Part shown: positions 1 to 11,622 of the stretch, one piece after another
How the letters are laid out: the number at the start of each line of letters is the position of its first letter
How positions within the stretch are numbered: position 1 is the stretch's first letter
Assembly: GCA_026214975.1 (NCBI GenBank)
Contig: CM047807.1
Location: 66,939,824-67,003,823, forward strand
Length of the DNA: 64,000 bases
Source: Gentiana macrophylla
Lineage: Eukaryota; Streptophyta; Magnoliopsida; Gentianales; Gentianaceae
Reading direction: 5' to 3'
The notes under the pieces: model-generated
Seen by the model: the letters and a program-made list of their open reading frames with translations, nothing else
Told to the model about the DNA's origin: nothing
Database searches by the model: none
Program-made: the position numbers and the translations under genes

Positions 1-25
1 TATTTCTTTGTTATTACAATTTTAG

Positions 26-436
26 GCCAGGAGGGAAAAAATTAATGCAAGAATGAAGTTGTTGCAGGAGCTGGTCCCAGGCTGCAGTAAGGTTAGATTA
101 ATTAGTTAACTGTTGGGTTTTGATGATGATTTGAGATAATTAGCTGTTGTGGTTTTGATTATCTTTTCCTCTAATGAGACAGTTATGTCAGTATCACCTT
201 TTTTAATTGGGGAAAAAGCTGATATCTTTTTCAAACAATAAAAGTTGCTGGTACACCGTTGATGTGTCGCTCTCCTAATCCTCTCTATATCCCCCACCCC
301 TTACCCACCTCCCCCCATCCCCCTCCCCTTTTTTTTTCAAGTCTAACTTTTTATGCATTTAGCAATTATTATTATTATTTTTCTTTTTTTGTGGTCGTTG
401 TTCTATAATATTTGCCAACGTTACATTTTCTTGAAA

Positions 437-473
<37 letters not shown>

Positions 474-1849
474 CAGTCCTTTTATTTTTCCTAATGCTTT
501 TTCTATTATTTTGCTATTTTCTAAATTTTAAAGTTGGGTAGTTTTGCCTTGTTACCATCAGGGTAGATATCAAGTCCCTCAAAACATATGGGGTATCAAC
601 ACTTTATTCAAAAGACCATGATATATAAATAAATTCAGTGACAGGAGTTAAATAGGGAGAAGATACACTTCCATCTAATCAAATAAATCCATAAATAAAA
701 CAAGTTAGTATAAACTCGTAAAGTACCATGGGGACATAGCTATTACGAGTATCATAGATAGTAAAACCCTGGGAACAGCGATAACGGAAGTATGATAGGA
801 ACAAAGTACTGTAGAGACTCGAAAGTACGTAAACTATGTAGAGACTGAGAGTTTGTTCGAGCGACTACGTACCTACATAGATATGTAGAGACTGGTGTAC
901 AAACACGTGTTGTGTTTTGATTAGACGCAAGTGGATTTCTCATTGAGGAACTGCATTGGAATTTCATGTTTTTCTTGGTCTTTACTCTTGAGCACTTTTG
1001 AAAGCTGCCCTCTAGATGGCTTCTCTTCTTGAGAGTTATGCAACCTTCGAGTTGTACATTTATCCTAAGGTTGAGATTGTAGACAGCTTATAGACAGACA
1101 TGTCTTTCATGAAGAATTTTTATTATTGCAGTGTCTGGTGATTAGTTGGATCTTTTGTGTTACTGGCTCACACACTAAAATGGTTGAATTGAACTCGTTT
1201 CATTCAGCTTTTCAAGTGATCGATCGATCAATTCATGTTCATATAAACCCCTTGTTTACAGTTTTTAAATTTTTTTTTTTTTTATACCTTCCTTTTCGCT
1301 TTGCAAAAAAAAGGATCAGCTTTTTCACCTGCGTTCGTCTTTGCCTTTGTGTTTTGACCAACTCTGTTGATGTATATTTCGTAAGGAATCTTTGCTTTCT
1401 CTGAACATGGTTATTCTACTATTGGTTAATCATAAAGTGGAAGGATTAGCTTAATTATATATACATCTCTGAACTTATCATTAGCTTAATTATACATCTT
1501 GCAGATATCTGGCACTGCTATGGTTCTGGATGAGATCATCAACCACGTTCAGTCTCTTCAACGTCAAGTTGAGGTCATTATACTTAAGCATGCCTTTCTG
1601 TTTGTTCTTTGGAAGCTTGAATATCTTTTTTGGTGTTAGGGTTCATTCTTAATTTTAATGATTGAATAATAATGCCTATTTTCGGGTTTCAGTTTTTATC
1701 CATGAGGCTTGCTGCTGTTAACCCTAGAATCGATTTCAATTTGGATACACTAATGGCTGCTGAAGTAAGTTTTTTTTTTTTCAACCTTGTTTATTATTAC
1801 TGTACTATATTTAGGAAGTTTATTTCTTGATGAATGTTAACCTTTTCTG

Positions 1850-1897
<48 letters not shown>

Positions 1898-2250
1898 GCA
1901 GAGTGGATCAACAGGGGAGAGTAATTACCAGAACGTGACGGCAATAATGCCACCGTTTTGGGCCGAAGGACACATGCAAGCAAATAGGCAAGAATTTCAA
2001 CAACAATGGTATTTAAATGGGATTGATCATCATCATTCAGTTTGGAGTCGGGAGGAAGAAGAGAATTCGATTTTCATTACTCAAGAAAACTCTCTACTGA
2101 GTTATGATTCTTCAGGAAATTCAGGTACTGTTAAATGTACGTAATCACGATAATGATCTTATAAGTTGGATATTTCTTTACTAATGCATTCACTTGCTTT
2201 TATAAGTTGCAGTTCCCTTGCACTCGAATCAACTGAAAATGGAAATGTGA
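26..2250 (+). CDS. bHLH transcription factor, bHLH79-like (3' part; spliced; 5' end outside window)
   Basis: Five exons join in one frame: 26-91, 1505-1573, 1693-1764, 1902-2124 and 2213-2250, with the TGA stop at 2248-2250. Every intron is GT-AG. Exon 1 encodes the end of the basic region and helix 1 (ARREKINARMKLLQELVPGC). Exon 2 holds the loop and start of helix 2 (GTAMVLDEIINHVQSLQRQV). Exon 3 completes helix 2 (FLSMRLAAVNPRIDFNLD). Exon 4 is a Gln/His-rich tail with a WxREEEE stretch, and the last exon ends HSNQLKMEM. The helix-2 extension and C-terminal tail resemble plant bHLH subfamily members of the bHLH79/BPE/CIB type, which act in the nucleus as dimers on E-box DNA; bHLH79 is my best match from memory. 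The N-terminal region and the first basic residues lie before position 1. An unspliced reading of exon 4 would stop at 2142-2144 and lose the conserved tail, so the 2125-2212 intron is preferred. Confidence 0.9.
92..1504 (+). other. First intron visible in the bHLH gene
   Basis: This 1.4-kb intron separates the helix-1 exon from the helix-2 exon. It begins GTTAGA and ends TTGCAG. It contains a 32-base poly(T) run, C-rich and T-rich tracts near 290-330, and three copies of the word GTAGAGACT between 810 and 895. I see no coding exon inside it. Short ORFs here show no family resemblance. Confidence 0.75.
442..473. repeat. poly(T) tract, 32 bases, in bHLH intron
   Basis: An uninterrupted run of T (A on the other strand). 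It may be the poly(A) tail of an old minus-strand retroinsertion, but no flanking duplication is evident, so simple-repeat expansion is as likely. Confidence 0.85.
1855..1894. repeat. (TA)n microsatellite, about 20 units
   Basis: This pure TA run ends seven bases before the acceptor CATGCAG of the fourth exon of the bHLH gene. It occupies the place where a polypyrimidine tract is expected. Confidence 0.9.
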
Positions 2251-3029
2251 AGACACGATCCTGTGGAGGCAGCGGGGTCTAATCTTCTGAGTGCGTAGAG
2301 TTGTGTATATAGCGCGTATAGCTACATAGTAGATAGCAAGAAAGAGTAAAGAAAGAGAGAGAGAGAGAGAATGAGTAGCGCGTGACACAATCATTTCATT
2401 TTCGTCATTGAATACAACTGCTACAACACGAGCTGGTCTTGTAGAGCCCGTATCCAACGAGGCAATAATAACATCTCTGTTCTCGGGTTTAAGGATTGCT
2501 GATCAGGAGACTGATAGCAGTTTCTTGAGGTGGAGCTGGAAATGCTGATGATGAATCAAGATTCAATGATAATATTAAATAGGCGCGTGCCTGTTAAAGG
2601 CACCACGACTGATTTATCACAGCATAGCATCACATTTCGGGTTAGGTTTGACTTTGTAGAGGTCAAAATCAAATATAATTGTGGTGTCCTGTAAGTTATA
2701 TCAGATTTGGTGTTTTTGACAACTACCTATTAAATAGTAATGTAGTTTTATGATGAGGTTAGCTTTAATGAGTTGTTTGACCAGCAGTTTAGAATTATAA
2801 AGAAATAAGTATGAATTCCTCTACTTTTGGCTTATACTCTTGTTTGATACTACTAAGAGCATTCGTAGTAAATTGTGTAAAATCTGTATTTTACTGATTA
2901 AAATGCATCAAACCCACAAAATATTCGACAACATTAGAATCTATTTAATGACTCTAGATTCTGGAGGAAAGGCGCTATATCACATGCAAAACTTGACAAA
3001 TCTGCCAGATCCAAATTTCCTCTCAAACT
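2251..3029 (+). other. 3' UTR and downstream flank of the bHLH gene
   Basis: There is no coding exon. A (GA)n run lies at about 2353-2370. AT-rich sequence follows, as expected for a plant 3' UTR and flank. No convincing polyadenylation site can be fixed by eye. A 117-residue minus-strand ORF reaching into 3287 has no recognisable family and overlaps LTR-like sequence. Confidence 0.45.
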
Positions 3030-3615
3030 TACTGACGGAGGTCGGGTTAGCACCTCGCCACATGTCATCCCCACAGTGATCCAACAATAAATGAAGGCAG
3101 AAAAAGTCCGCTGAAGCCTCAAGAGTCCGAGTTGAGCCCGGCTCGGCCATCCTCCCGACCTCTGCAGTCGGCCAAAGTAAAGATCACCCTTTCGGATCGA
3201 CCCTACAGATCGGACCTGAGCCTTTCCCGGACCAAACTTCCCACGTTTATAATTAATCAGAAAAATATGGAAATAATACTTGGCCATAAAGGCTGCTATC
3301 AGATATTCGAATCACCGAGATTATCTCCAATAATTAAGGGGATTAAATCATAATAATCTCTTCCTTAGGGAATACGAAACCGCAGTCCACCAAGGACACG
3401 GCCCACGCAAAGCTCAGAGGCAAGCTCATCTATATAAGCAAATTCCTAAGGAATTACGATGACTTGATTCCTGGAAAATTAACAGGATACATAGGCAGCT
3501 TGAGGTGCCATATCTCATGTCCAGTCTAAACCCTCACAAACCACCCCATCTTTCCCGTTTTTCTGTTTCTTGAAGCTTGTGCAGGTTGTCAATAGGATCA
3601 AAAGGCCCTGGAGTT
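3030..3615 (+). repeat. Decayed Gypsy-type LTR fragment, same family as 50267-51152
   Basis: Words shared in the same order with 50267-51152 are: CCTCGCCA then GTCATC, AATAAATGAAG, CTATATAA, ACTTGATTCCT, and AACAGGATAC followed by TAGGCA. TATATAAG at 3431-3438 is the likely LTR TATA box. The fragment is too diverged to fix its TG and CA ends, and no partner LTR or internal region is adjacent. A solo LTR or truncated remnant fits best. Orientation is inferred from the TATA box and from alignment with the better-bounded copy. Confidence 0.6.
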
Positions 3616-3736
3616 AATACCTGACGATTTCCAGTATCGTCACTTACTTTTCTCTTTCATCATTCTCTCCTCCCCCTTTCCTCATCTTCTCAATTGCTCT
3701 CATTCCTTCAATCCTATCCTCGATAAAATATGCAAG

Positions 3737-3915
3737 TGTAAAATCCCACACCGGTAAAATAAAGTCCTGCTCACCCCCATATAAGTGTGAGACATAAAGG
3801 TCTTGACAACTCATGTTAGCCCTTTTAGACCAAGCGAGGACGACGGTCTAAGCAATTGACCGGACCATTTATAACTAATTTAAAGCTACCAGGCCCGGGG
3901 TCTGAGGATGTTACA
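3737..3915 (+). repeat. 5' LTR of the TRIM
   Basis: It begins TGTAAAATCC and ends GTTACA, and is preceded by GCAAG. The primer binding site follows at about 3919. Confidence 0.88.
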
Positions 3916-4065
3916 GAATGGTATTCAAAGCCGACTATCATACGGAACTAAGTGCCATACCGTGAGAGGTGGTGAGGGCCACCTCTAGAATCCTATGGTA
4001 GGGACGAACTGGGACAAATCTTAGCCGTCCTGGCGGGGACGCCAGTCCCTTATAAGGGGGGAGAA

Positions 4066-4240
4066 TGTAAAATCTCATATCGGTAAAGTAAAGTACTGCT
4101 CACCTTTATTTAAGTGTGAGACAATGTCTTGTCAACTCGGGTTAGCCCTTTTAGACCAAGCGAGGACGATGGTCTAAGTAGTTGACGGACCATTTATGAC
4201 TCATTTAACGCTACCAGGCCCGGGGTCTGAGGGCGTTAGA
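4066..4240 (+). repeat. 3' LTR of the TRIM
   Basis: It begins TGTAAAATCT directly after the polypurine tract, ends GTTAGA (expected TACA), and is followed by GCAAG. Confidence 0.88.
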
Positions 4241-4245
4241 GCAAG

Positions 4246-4849
4246 AGCTATGCTTGCGAAGGTATCTTGTTACCCTATTTATTTATTTATCTCTTGTTAC
4301 CCTATTTATTTATATATATGGGGTCATTTCTTTTGGATGTGTGTTGTTTGATAATAATTCATGAACCATCAGTTCAATAAATTTGTTTACTATAAGAACT
4401 TTTGCATATTTAGCTGTTGTGTGTAGCTCGGTATATGCCTCTATAGTAACATTCTATGTATATTGCATTATGGTTGCTCGTTTCTGTGCCTACTTGACTT
4501 CGTAAGCATTTGGACGGCTAGGCTGAAGATCGAAGCTTTGACTTGTTGGAATTGAGTTGATTTTGATCTCTTACTTTATAAAATTGAGAGTGAGAGCTTT
4601 TGGTTTATCTTTAGCAATTTGCATTGTTTTCGGTAGTTTGTACTGAACTATGAGGACCATAAATCAGCCGTCCTCGTTATACCCAATATCATGAACTATT
4701 TTTGAGTAGTGAGGCAAAATTAAAAGAGAAATTATACTTAAGTTAACTTTTTTTTTATTTTTATCTTCTCTTTGTCAATCTCTAGTTCTATATTTGAAAC
4801 TTTTGTTTCAATCGTTTCTGCATTTGTTTCACCTTTGGTGTACATAAAT
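4246..4849. other. Non-coding stretch between TRIM and Copia-A
   Basis: AT-rich sequence. A TTGTTACCC-containing segment of about 29 bp is directly duplicated near 4266-4317. I see no exon that joins convincingly to the coiled-coil pseudogene on the far side of Copia-A, although the element's insertion there implies this was once contiguous with 34047 onward. Confidence 0.4.
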
Positions 4850-5159
4850 TGATGAAGTTTGTAGAATTACAAACAGAAAATAAAATGCGGAAATATTATT
4901 GATGAACTCAAAGTTACAAGTTGGATTACAATGCAATTGATCATGGGGTATTTATAGCTTCACAAACCTCGTGTATCAGTTAGAAGTAAATTACAAATGG
5001 TTACAACAACCTATAACTGAATAACCGTTTTCTACATTACACTACACTAAAATACTCAGTAGGCTACTGTGTCTTCACACTGTTAGCAGGATGTTGCGTG
5101 TCAGCTGAGTGTGTCAGCAGATTGCACCCAGCATTCCCTTCAGCTTTTATACCGTAACA
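4850..5159 (-). repeat. 3' LTR of Copia-A
   Basis: On the plus strand it runs TGATGAAG to GTAACA. It is the partner of 33737-34046. The TATA-like box TATAAATAC lies on the minus strand near 4948-4957. The minus-strand polypurine tract CTTGAGGGGG abuts it at 5160-5174. Confidence 0.9.
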
Positions 5160-5206
5160 CCCCCTCAAGCTGAGAGTGTATGAACAACTTGCACTCATCA
5201 TTCCCT

Positions 5207-7511
5207 TCATCTACTTGAACTCTGGAAGATCTTTGAAATTCCCAATTTGTCTAGCAGATAGGAGAAAATGGGTGCATCCAAGGCTTTAGTGAGAATGTCA
5301 GCTATTTGTTCTTTTGTGTTGATTGGAAGAAGTTTGACAAGTCCAGATTTGACTTTGTCTCTCACAACATGGCAGTCAATCTCAATATATTTTATTCTTT
5401 CATGAAAGACAAGGTTATGAGCAATATGCATGGCACTGACATTGTCACAAAACAACACAATAGGAAACTGAACTTGAATCTGCAAGTATTGTAGTATGTC
5501 ACAAACTGCATTTTCCATAGCCCAGTACTCGGCTTCTGATGAGCTTGTAGCTATAGTGGTCTAATTCTTGGCCTTCCAAAAGATAGGAGCATCTCCTAGA
5601 AACATCATATAGCCTGATACTGATCTTCTTATTTCGGACAACCAGCCCAATCACCGTCCGTGAAACCTTTGAGGACAAGGTTATTTACTGCTGGGAACAA
5701 GATGCCTTGACCAGGATTAGTCTTCAAATACCTCAATAACCTGTGTGCTGCCTTCATATGATTTTCAGTAGGAGGATCAAAGAATTGACTTAGCTGCTGA
5801 ACTGCAAAGGCAATGTCTGGTCCGGTAAATGTGAGATAGATAAGTTTTCCCACTAATGATCTGTAAGCTGTATTATCTTCCAAAATTGGTGAATCACCAT
5901 GTTTTAGAGTTTGCTTAGACTTCATATGTGTCTTGGCAGGTTTTGCTTCTAGAAATTCATATTCTTCTAGGAGGTTAAGAGTGTATTTTCTTTGATAGAT
6001 TGATAGGCCTACATGAGTTCTAGAAGCTTCAATGCCTAGAAAATATTTCAATTTTCCAAGATCCTTAATAGTAAACTACTGATGTAGGGCATCCTTGACC
6101 TACTGAATCAATTGCTCATTTGGGCTTTCTGCTATGACGTCATCAACATAGACCAACAAAGCAATAAAAGATTGTCCTAGCCCTTTTATGAATAGACTGT
6201 GGTCATTCTTAGATTGAATAAAGCCTTTAGCTTCCAAGGACTCAGTTAATTTGCAATTCCATTGTCTGCTGGCTTGCTTGAGGCCATACAATGATTTAGT
6301 GAGTCTTGAAACTTGATTTGGTTTAGTTGCTGCACAACCCGGGGGTAACTACGTGTACACTTCTTCATGCAAATCTTCATGTAGAAAGGCAGTGTTGACA
6401 TCCATCTGATGTAGATTCTAATTATTGGCTGATGCTACTACAAGTAATGCTCTAACTATAGTGATCTTGACAACATGAGAAAAGGTTTCTTGATAGTCAA
6501 TGCCATATGTTTGCGTGTAGCCTTTTGTTACTAGTCTTGCTTTGTATCTCTCTACTGAACCATCATGATTATATTTGATTCAGTATACCCACTTGCACCC
6601 TATGAGTTTCTTTCCTGGGGGGTAGATCAACTATTTCCCATGTATGAGTCTTTTGTAGAGCTTCAATTTTGCATTGCTTCGTTCCACTCATCATGCTTGA
6701 TGGCTTGATTGTAAGTCTTAGGCTCTTTAATGACATCAATAGCATTGATGGATCTGTCATATTTTGGTGAAAGGTTTTTCAGATTCACGACCTCACTAAG
6801 TAGTTGTGGAGTCTGCTAAACTGTTTGAGCACCACCTTGATAAAGGGTTAGTGCTTTTCTGACCTATGTTGATCTTCTTAATTGTGTTGGTCCAGGTGTT
6901 TGGCTGAGAGTAGCATGCTCTTCATTAGATTCCTCAGCTGCAGTGGCCCTTTGTCTGACTGGGCTGAGTAGATCATCAAAATTGTTCATTACTTGTAAAG
7001 GAATTGGCATATCAGCAAGATATCTAGCCTTACCTAATACATGTTGAAATAGAGGAAAATAAGTCACACGGAATTGAGATTTCTAGCAACAAAAATATCT
7101 TTGTTTGTAATATCCAATAGGATAGCACCTTTAGTGGTGTTTGAATTTTCAAGATAGACACAAGTCCTACATCTTGAATCAAACTTGCTTTTGTATTGTT
7201 GAAGTGTTCAAGAGAATACCAAGCATCCAAAGACTTTAAACACGGAATAATCTAGTTTGGTGCAATAAAGCATCTCATGTGTGGTGCTTTACTTCAGCAG
7301 TGGTGTATGTGTGGCATTAATTAATTTTACAACATGTAAAAGACAAAATCCCCAATACTCAGTGGGCAAATTACTCTGGAACCTCAAACTCCTAGCAACA
7401 TTAAGCAGATGCTGATATTGCCTTTCAACAATGCCATTCTATTCGGGTGTGCTGACACAGGATGTTTGATGGATAATACCATGCTGAGCATAGAAATCAG
7501 TGAGCTGAAAC
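5207..7511 (-). pseudogene. Copia-A pol, second half: integrase end, reverse transcriptase, RNase H
   Basis: Minus-strand fragments in several frames carry, in order: the integrase core end and C-terminal region (7511 down to about 6900), an RT segment with MYGLKQASRQW and the catalytic box YVDD (6291-6100), KYFLGIE and [14 protein letters not shown] (6051-5629), [10 protein letters not shown] of RNase H, and a last block with CDNVSAMHIAHN and KEQIADILTKAL (5518-5207). These domains copy element RNA into DNA and integrate it. Stops and frameshifts separate all blocks, so no functional polyprotein can be made. The final block ends close to the polypurine tract, as expected. Confidence 0.88.
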
Positions 7512-8957
7512 TGATCGCGTGTAAGTCACTAACGTCGATATTACTAGCAAGAATACTAGGTACATCGTAGTATAGTAAGGGCGAATCAAGGTCGATCCCA
7601 CAGAGACAATGCAACTTTAAGTATAAACGATTCCAACCTAACTAAAAAGCGACATAGATGGTCTTTGACCAACAATAAACATGAAAGAAACTTGGTATTC
7701 CTCCCCCTCTTCCCACCTATCTACTAACTTGGACTAGTTAATCTTTATATTTACTTCCCCACATAATTTCCTTAAATTAATCGAGCGATCTTTTAGTTTA
7801 GTTTTACGCTACGGGTGCAACTCCTAACCCTATCTACTCCGACCATGGTAGTAGACAATCTATACGCAAGCTAACCTCCTTAATTGGTCTGTAATAGCCC
7901 ATACGCATAAAGATCTAGAATTGCCGATATCGAGCGCTAACTCATACCGCTAACCCACCTAGACAACTGTCGACACTGATCAGCACATTCCTAGGGTCCA
8001 TCAAGACTATGTCCAAACTAACACTTCACTATTAGTACTTCCTGTTAATTTACGAATACAATAACCAGATTGGCCAGATCTAACCTACTGTTAATTAAAC
8101 TTGTCGATCAACGTAGCTAACGTGAATCCTCCAGATTAAGTTTCCTAAATTTTGCCTCGGTAAACCGGTATAGACCGCCGGTTTACCGGGGGCGATTTTT
8201 CTTAATTTAGGATCTACATTGCTCAATTATGATTAATCTAAGTAAATGATGGGGTCGTTAAACATGCAGATTAACTAAAACATATAAATATGAACAGATC
8301 TACCATAGTGAAGACAAAAATGAACGTTCAAAGCTTCATACCTTAAACGATGGAGATCTAGCTCAATCCGCTCAAGCTAGAGATGGTAGAGAAGGGGAGA
8401 AAACCAGAAATAACTCCTCAAAATCTGGGAATAACTTTATTTCATCAAATTGTATAATGTATATAATAGAATATGCAAAACTTATTAAAACTTGGAACTT
8501 ATGTAATAATCAGCTAATGCGGCTTAATATAGATACAATAGCCGACTTATGACTCATAGAAACCCTAACCGACCTAGTAGATGCGGCAGAATCGATTTCG
8601 TGTCCCACAAGGCTCTCAGTTTACCGGACCTAGCCCACCTGTAAACCGGGCTCACTTTTCTTCATTTTCTTCATCATATCTCTTATTGGACTTCTTTTAC
8701 TTGGCCCAACATGCTTCCTTTGATCCAGATCCGTTCTCCAATGCTCCAGATTCGGTACATCATGTAAAACATGTAAAACGAGGCAAAACAGTACCAAACC
8801 TTCAGGAAAATAACACAGATGCAGAATTATGAACCTAGAAACATACACATAGCATTTAACACATATTACATATAATAACGAGCCTATCTATCCTCTATTT
8901 GAGCAAAATTCAATGTGAATAAAGGTATAATTAATGGTATTATTTAGGGCGTTATCA
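7512..8957 (-). repeat. 3' LTR of the Gypsy element
   Basis: It runs TGATCGCG to CGTTATCA on the plus strand and is the partner of 30192-31600. It contains two paired GGTAAACC-type palindromes near 8157-8190 and 8617-8650. Small ORFs within it are not supported as genes. Confidence 0.93.
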
Positions 8958-8970
8958 ACTCCCCCCACTT
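8958..8970 (-). other. Polypurine tract of the Gypsy element
   Basis: Minus-strand AAGTGGGGGGAGT abuts the TGATAACGCC start of the 3' LTR. This is where plus-strand DNA synthesis would be primed. Confidence 0.8.
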
Positions 8971-10085
8971 AGCTTTTGACCGTCCCGAGCAAAAAGGCGA
9001 AAAGAAAACAACTTCCTGACCAGTATACAAGTTAGTTAAAAACAGCTATGCTTTACAAATTCAAGATCAAGATCATGCCACTCATATCCATCAGTAACGC
9101 GTTAAACACTATTAACGTCATGAGCCAATGTGTGTGTGCAATAACTTTCACAACCGCTTAGTAATGCAGACAATTTCACATTACGTCAGCCCGTAGTCGA
9201 ACTAACCAGTCTCGAACATGTTTTTTATTAATCAAATTAGCTGGCAAAGCGGATCGAGAACCGAGTATTACTCTTAGGCTCTCGTTTATCGGTCTATGCA
9301 AAAGTCGTGCGTTTTACGCTCCATCGACTCAATTTTTGCCAAAGAGAATATAGATGTATATATTTCAATGCACTTCTCTTTCTTGGCGGGCGAACTCTCA
9401 CTGATTTATCTATCCTTACGGTCTCACTCTTGATAAACTACCGAATGTGAAATTCCTTTGCCCTTATAAGCATTGGTGGAACATAATTCGGGATAAAGCC
9501 AGGGTCAACTCTAGTCAAAGCAATATGCTATTGACTACACACCAGGGGAAGTGAGTTATACGTGCTTAAAATGGTGGCTCACAACAGAATATGCGCTAAA
9601 TACGCCACTACTTCAGAAGTGCGCACTTGCTTTTACTTGTACATCGTGGAACAAAGTCAATTAACTCGAAAAGATCAAACATATCATATTTTTTCAAAAT
9701 TCTGTCGAAATTAATCAAAAGTCTATGTGGTGAACAGTGCATCATAGAGAATCAAGATAATCACGTAATTCACGGAATATAATGCTAAGAAGCTAAGTGA
9801 CGACCATTACCCCCCACTTAATCGAAACATTGTCCCCAATGTGTAAGATGAAAAAGTTAAAACAAAAAGGAACTTAGCTTCGTTAAGGGTGGAGCCAAAG
9901 AAGATTGGATCGTCGTATAATTTGATGGGCGAATGTAATGAAATCCTTTAATAACCTGCGCTAAGTATCTCAAACACTCCAAGAAGAATGGCGGTGACAA
10001 GAAATCGTATAATAACATCGCAGCAGTAAAAGAGAAAGTAAATAACTCCAAACAGTTTAAGCCGACAAAATCATTATATTATAAA
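8971..10085 (-). other. 3' non-coding interior of the Gypsy element
   Basis: About 1.1 kb between the Copia-B insertion site and the polypurine tract. A second G-rich minus-strand run sits near 9810-9820. No ORF with recognisable content is seen. It is contiguous with 21259 once Copia-B and its duplicate are removed. Confidence 0.6.
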
Positions 10086-10090
10086 TCTGC

Positions 10091-11483
10091 TGTTAGGAAC
10101 ATTTTATTATGTTTTGATGATGGCCATACTAGCTGTTATAGCAAGCCTGAAATAAGTTAGAACACTCTGTATAGTCTTTACCTAGAGTCTAACATGTTGT
10201 ATAAGTTAAGTCAGACAAGTACTGTACTAGTTGGTAGGACGGCAAAGCAAGAACATATTTTTAGCAGAGTAAAGCCAGCCAAGCACCAGCAGAGAAGCAA
10301 TGAAGATATTATGGTCTGACTTATAACCAAGGAAGTCTGTGATGACCTTGGATAAGTCTAAGTTATGCTTTAAGTGATGAAACTTAATGTTTAAATATGG
10401 TGTACACTGATCTCACCCCAATCAAGGATCAGTGAAGTATAAAGATTCTCCTTGAACTGAAATAATCAAGGAAACAGTGAATCAGCAGAGTAAACTGACT
10501 TTCGGCTGAGTGAAGACAAAACAGTGAAGGAAGATCTAAACGGCAAAGTCAGATGGATCACTTGACCGTTCAGAGAACGGCTAAGTAAACCTTATCAAAG
10601 CATATTTTGAAATATGATGAAGATTCAGAGGATCATACATTAAATGCACAATCAATAGAGGATCAATCAAGGACGGATTTTCTGTTAAACATTTGAAGAA
10701 AAATCTGATCACTAAAATCAAGGAGAATATAATTAAGGGGGAATCAAGAATTATTCCCCTCATTAATATAGCCAACGGACGGAAATTCAAATCAAGGATA
10801 ATCAAGGCTATAAATAGAGGGCATCGGCGGAAAAAAAAAAAAGCAAGTGTGAACGGAAAAGTTAGAGCAAAAACTCTGTCAAAGTAGAAAGCCTTCTATC
10901 TGTGCAAAAAGGAAAACATCTAGTGATCAACTCAAAACTGAGAGCTACAATTCAAACAGCAAGCACTGACATTGATCAACAAGTTTGTGAATCCAATTCA
11001 CATCAACCAAGCAACTGGATCAGAGTCATCTGAGAAGGAGTTGTGTTTGTGATATCTGCTGAAGGATTTGATCCCAAGGAGCAGTGAAAGAGACTGAATC
11101 ATTGAAGCTGTTGCAGTCACGGAGTGATTGTCTTGTAGATTGTGAAGCTTGGGAAGTCAAGGACAATCGTACTATTGTAACTGTGAAAACAATAGTGAAT
11201 TCCTCCAATCATCATATGAGAAGAGTGGATTAAGGGATTACACCACCCTGAACCACTATAAGCCTTGTGTCAATTTACTTTCAGCAATTTACCTTACTGC
11301 ACTTATTTAATTGCATATATTATATCATATATTTGTGATTGCTTAAACTACTTTGAAATAACATAGTAAGGAGGGACTTATCCGCTGCCCAAAAGCTTTT
11401 AAGTGTAAGAAAAGTTTTTGAAACTCCACTATAGTCATTCACCCCCCCTCTGACTATAGTTTTACCCTTCTCTGGGACTAACA
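10091..11483 (+). repeat. 5' LTR of Copia-B
   Basis: It begins TGTTAGG and ends CTAACA. TATAAATAG at 10809-10817 is a clear TATA box, so transcription should start shortly downstream in the LTR. It matches the 3' LTR with scattered single-base changes. Confidence 0.95.
10809..10817 (+). promoter_or_regulatory. TATA box in Copia-B 5' LTR
   Basis: TATAAATAG, conserved in the 3' LTR at about 20580-20588. The position within the LTR suits the R-region start. Confidence 0.75.
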
Positions 11484-11485
11484 AT

Positions 11486-11497
11486 TGGTATCGGAGC
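11486..11497 (+). other. Primer binding site of Copia-B
   Basis: TGGTATCGGAGC begins two bases after the 5' LTR. It differs by one base from the initiator-Met site TGGTATCAGAGC. Confidence 0.88.
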
Positions 11498-11622
11498 AGT
11501 GTTCCTAGTATCATAACCTGTTCAGATCTAATTTCTGGTAACAAGGAGATCACATATTTTCAAAGTAGTTTTTTATATCCGTGCTCTCTATATATTCACA
11601 TATATATCTTTTATTTGTATTT

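Larger units (their letters stand above)
3737..4240 (+). mobile_element. TRIM: terminal-repeat retrotransposon in miniature
   Basis: Two direct LTRs of about 175-179 bp flank a 150-bp non-coding interior. The LTRs start TGTAAAATC; the left ends GTTACA and the right GTTAGA (one mutation). Just inside the 5' LTR, ATGGTATTCAAAGCC resembles an initiator-Met primer binding site. A purine run, AAGGGGGGAGAA at 4054-4065, abuts the 3' LTR as the polypurine tract. The 5-bp duplication GCAAG is present at 3732-3736 and 4241-4245. There is no coding capacity, so movement would need proteins from other elements. The LTRs differ at many positions, so this is an old insertion. Confidence 0.92.

Noticed and set aside
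353..541. Phe-rich ORF across a poly(T) run.
   Set aside because: Low-complexity artefact within an intron.
2934..3287. 117-residue minus-strand ORF downstream of the bHLH gene.
   Set aside because: It lies across LTR-like sequence and has no family resemblance.
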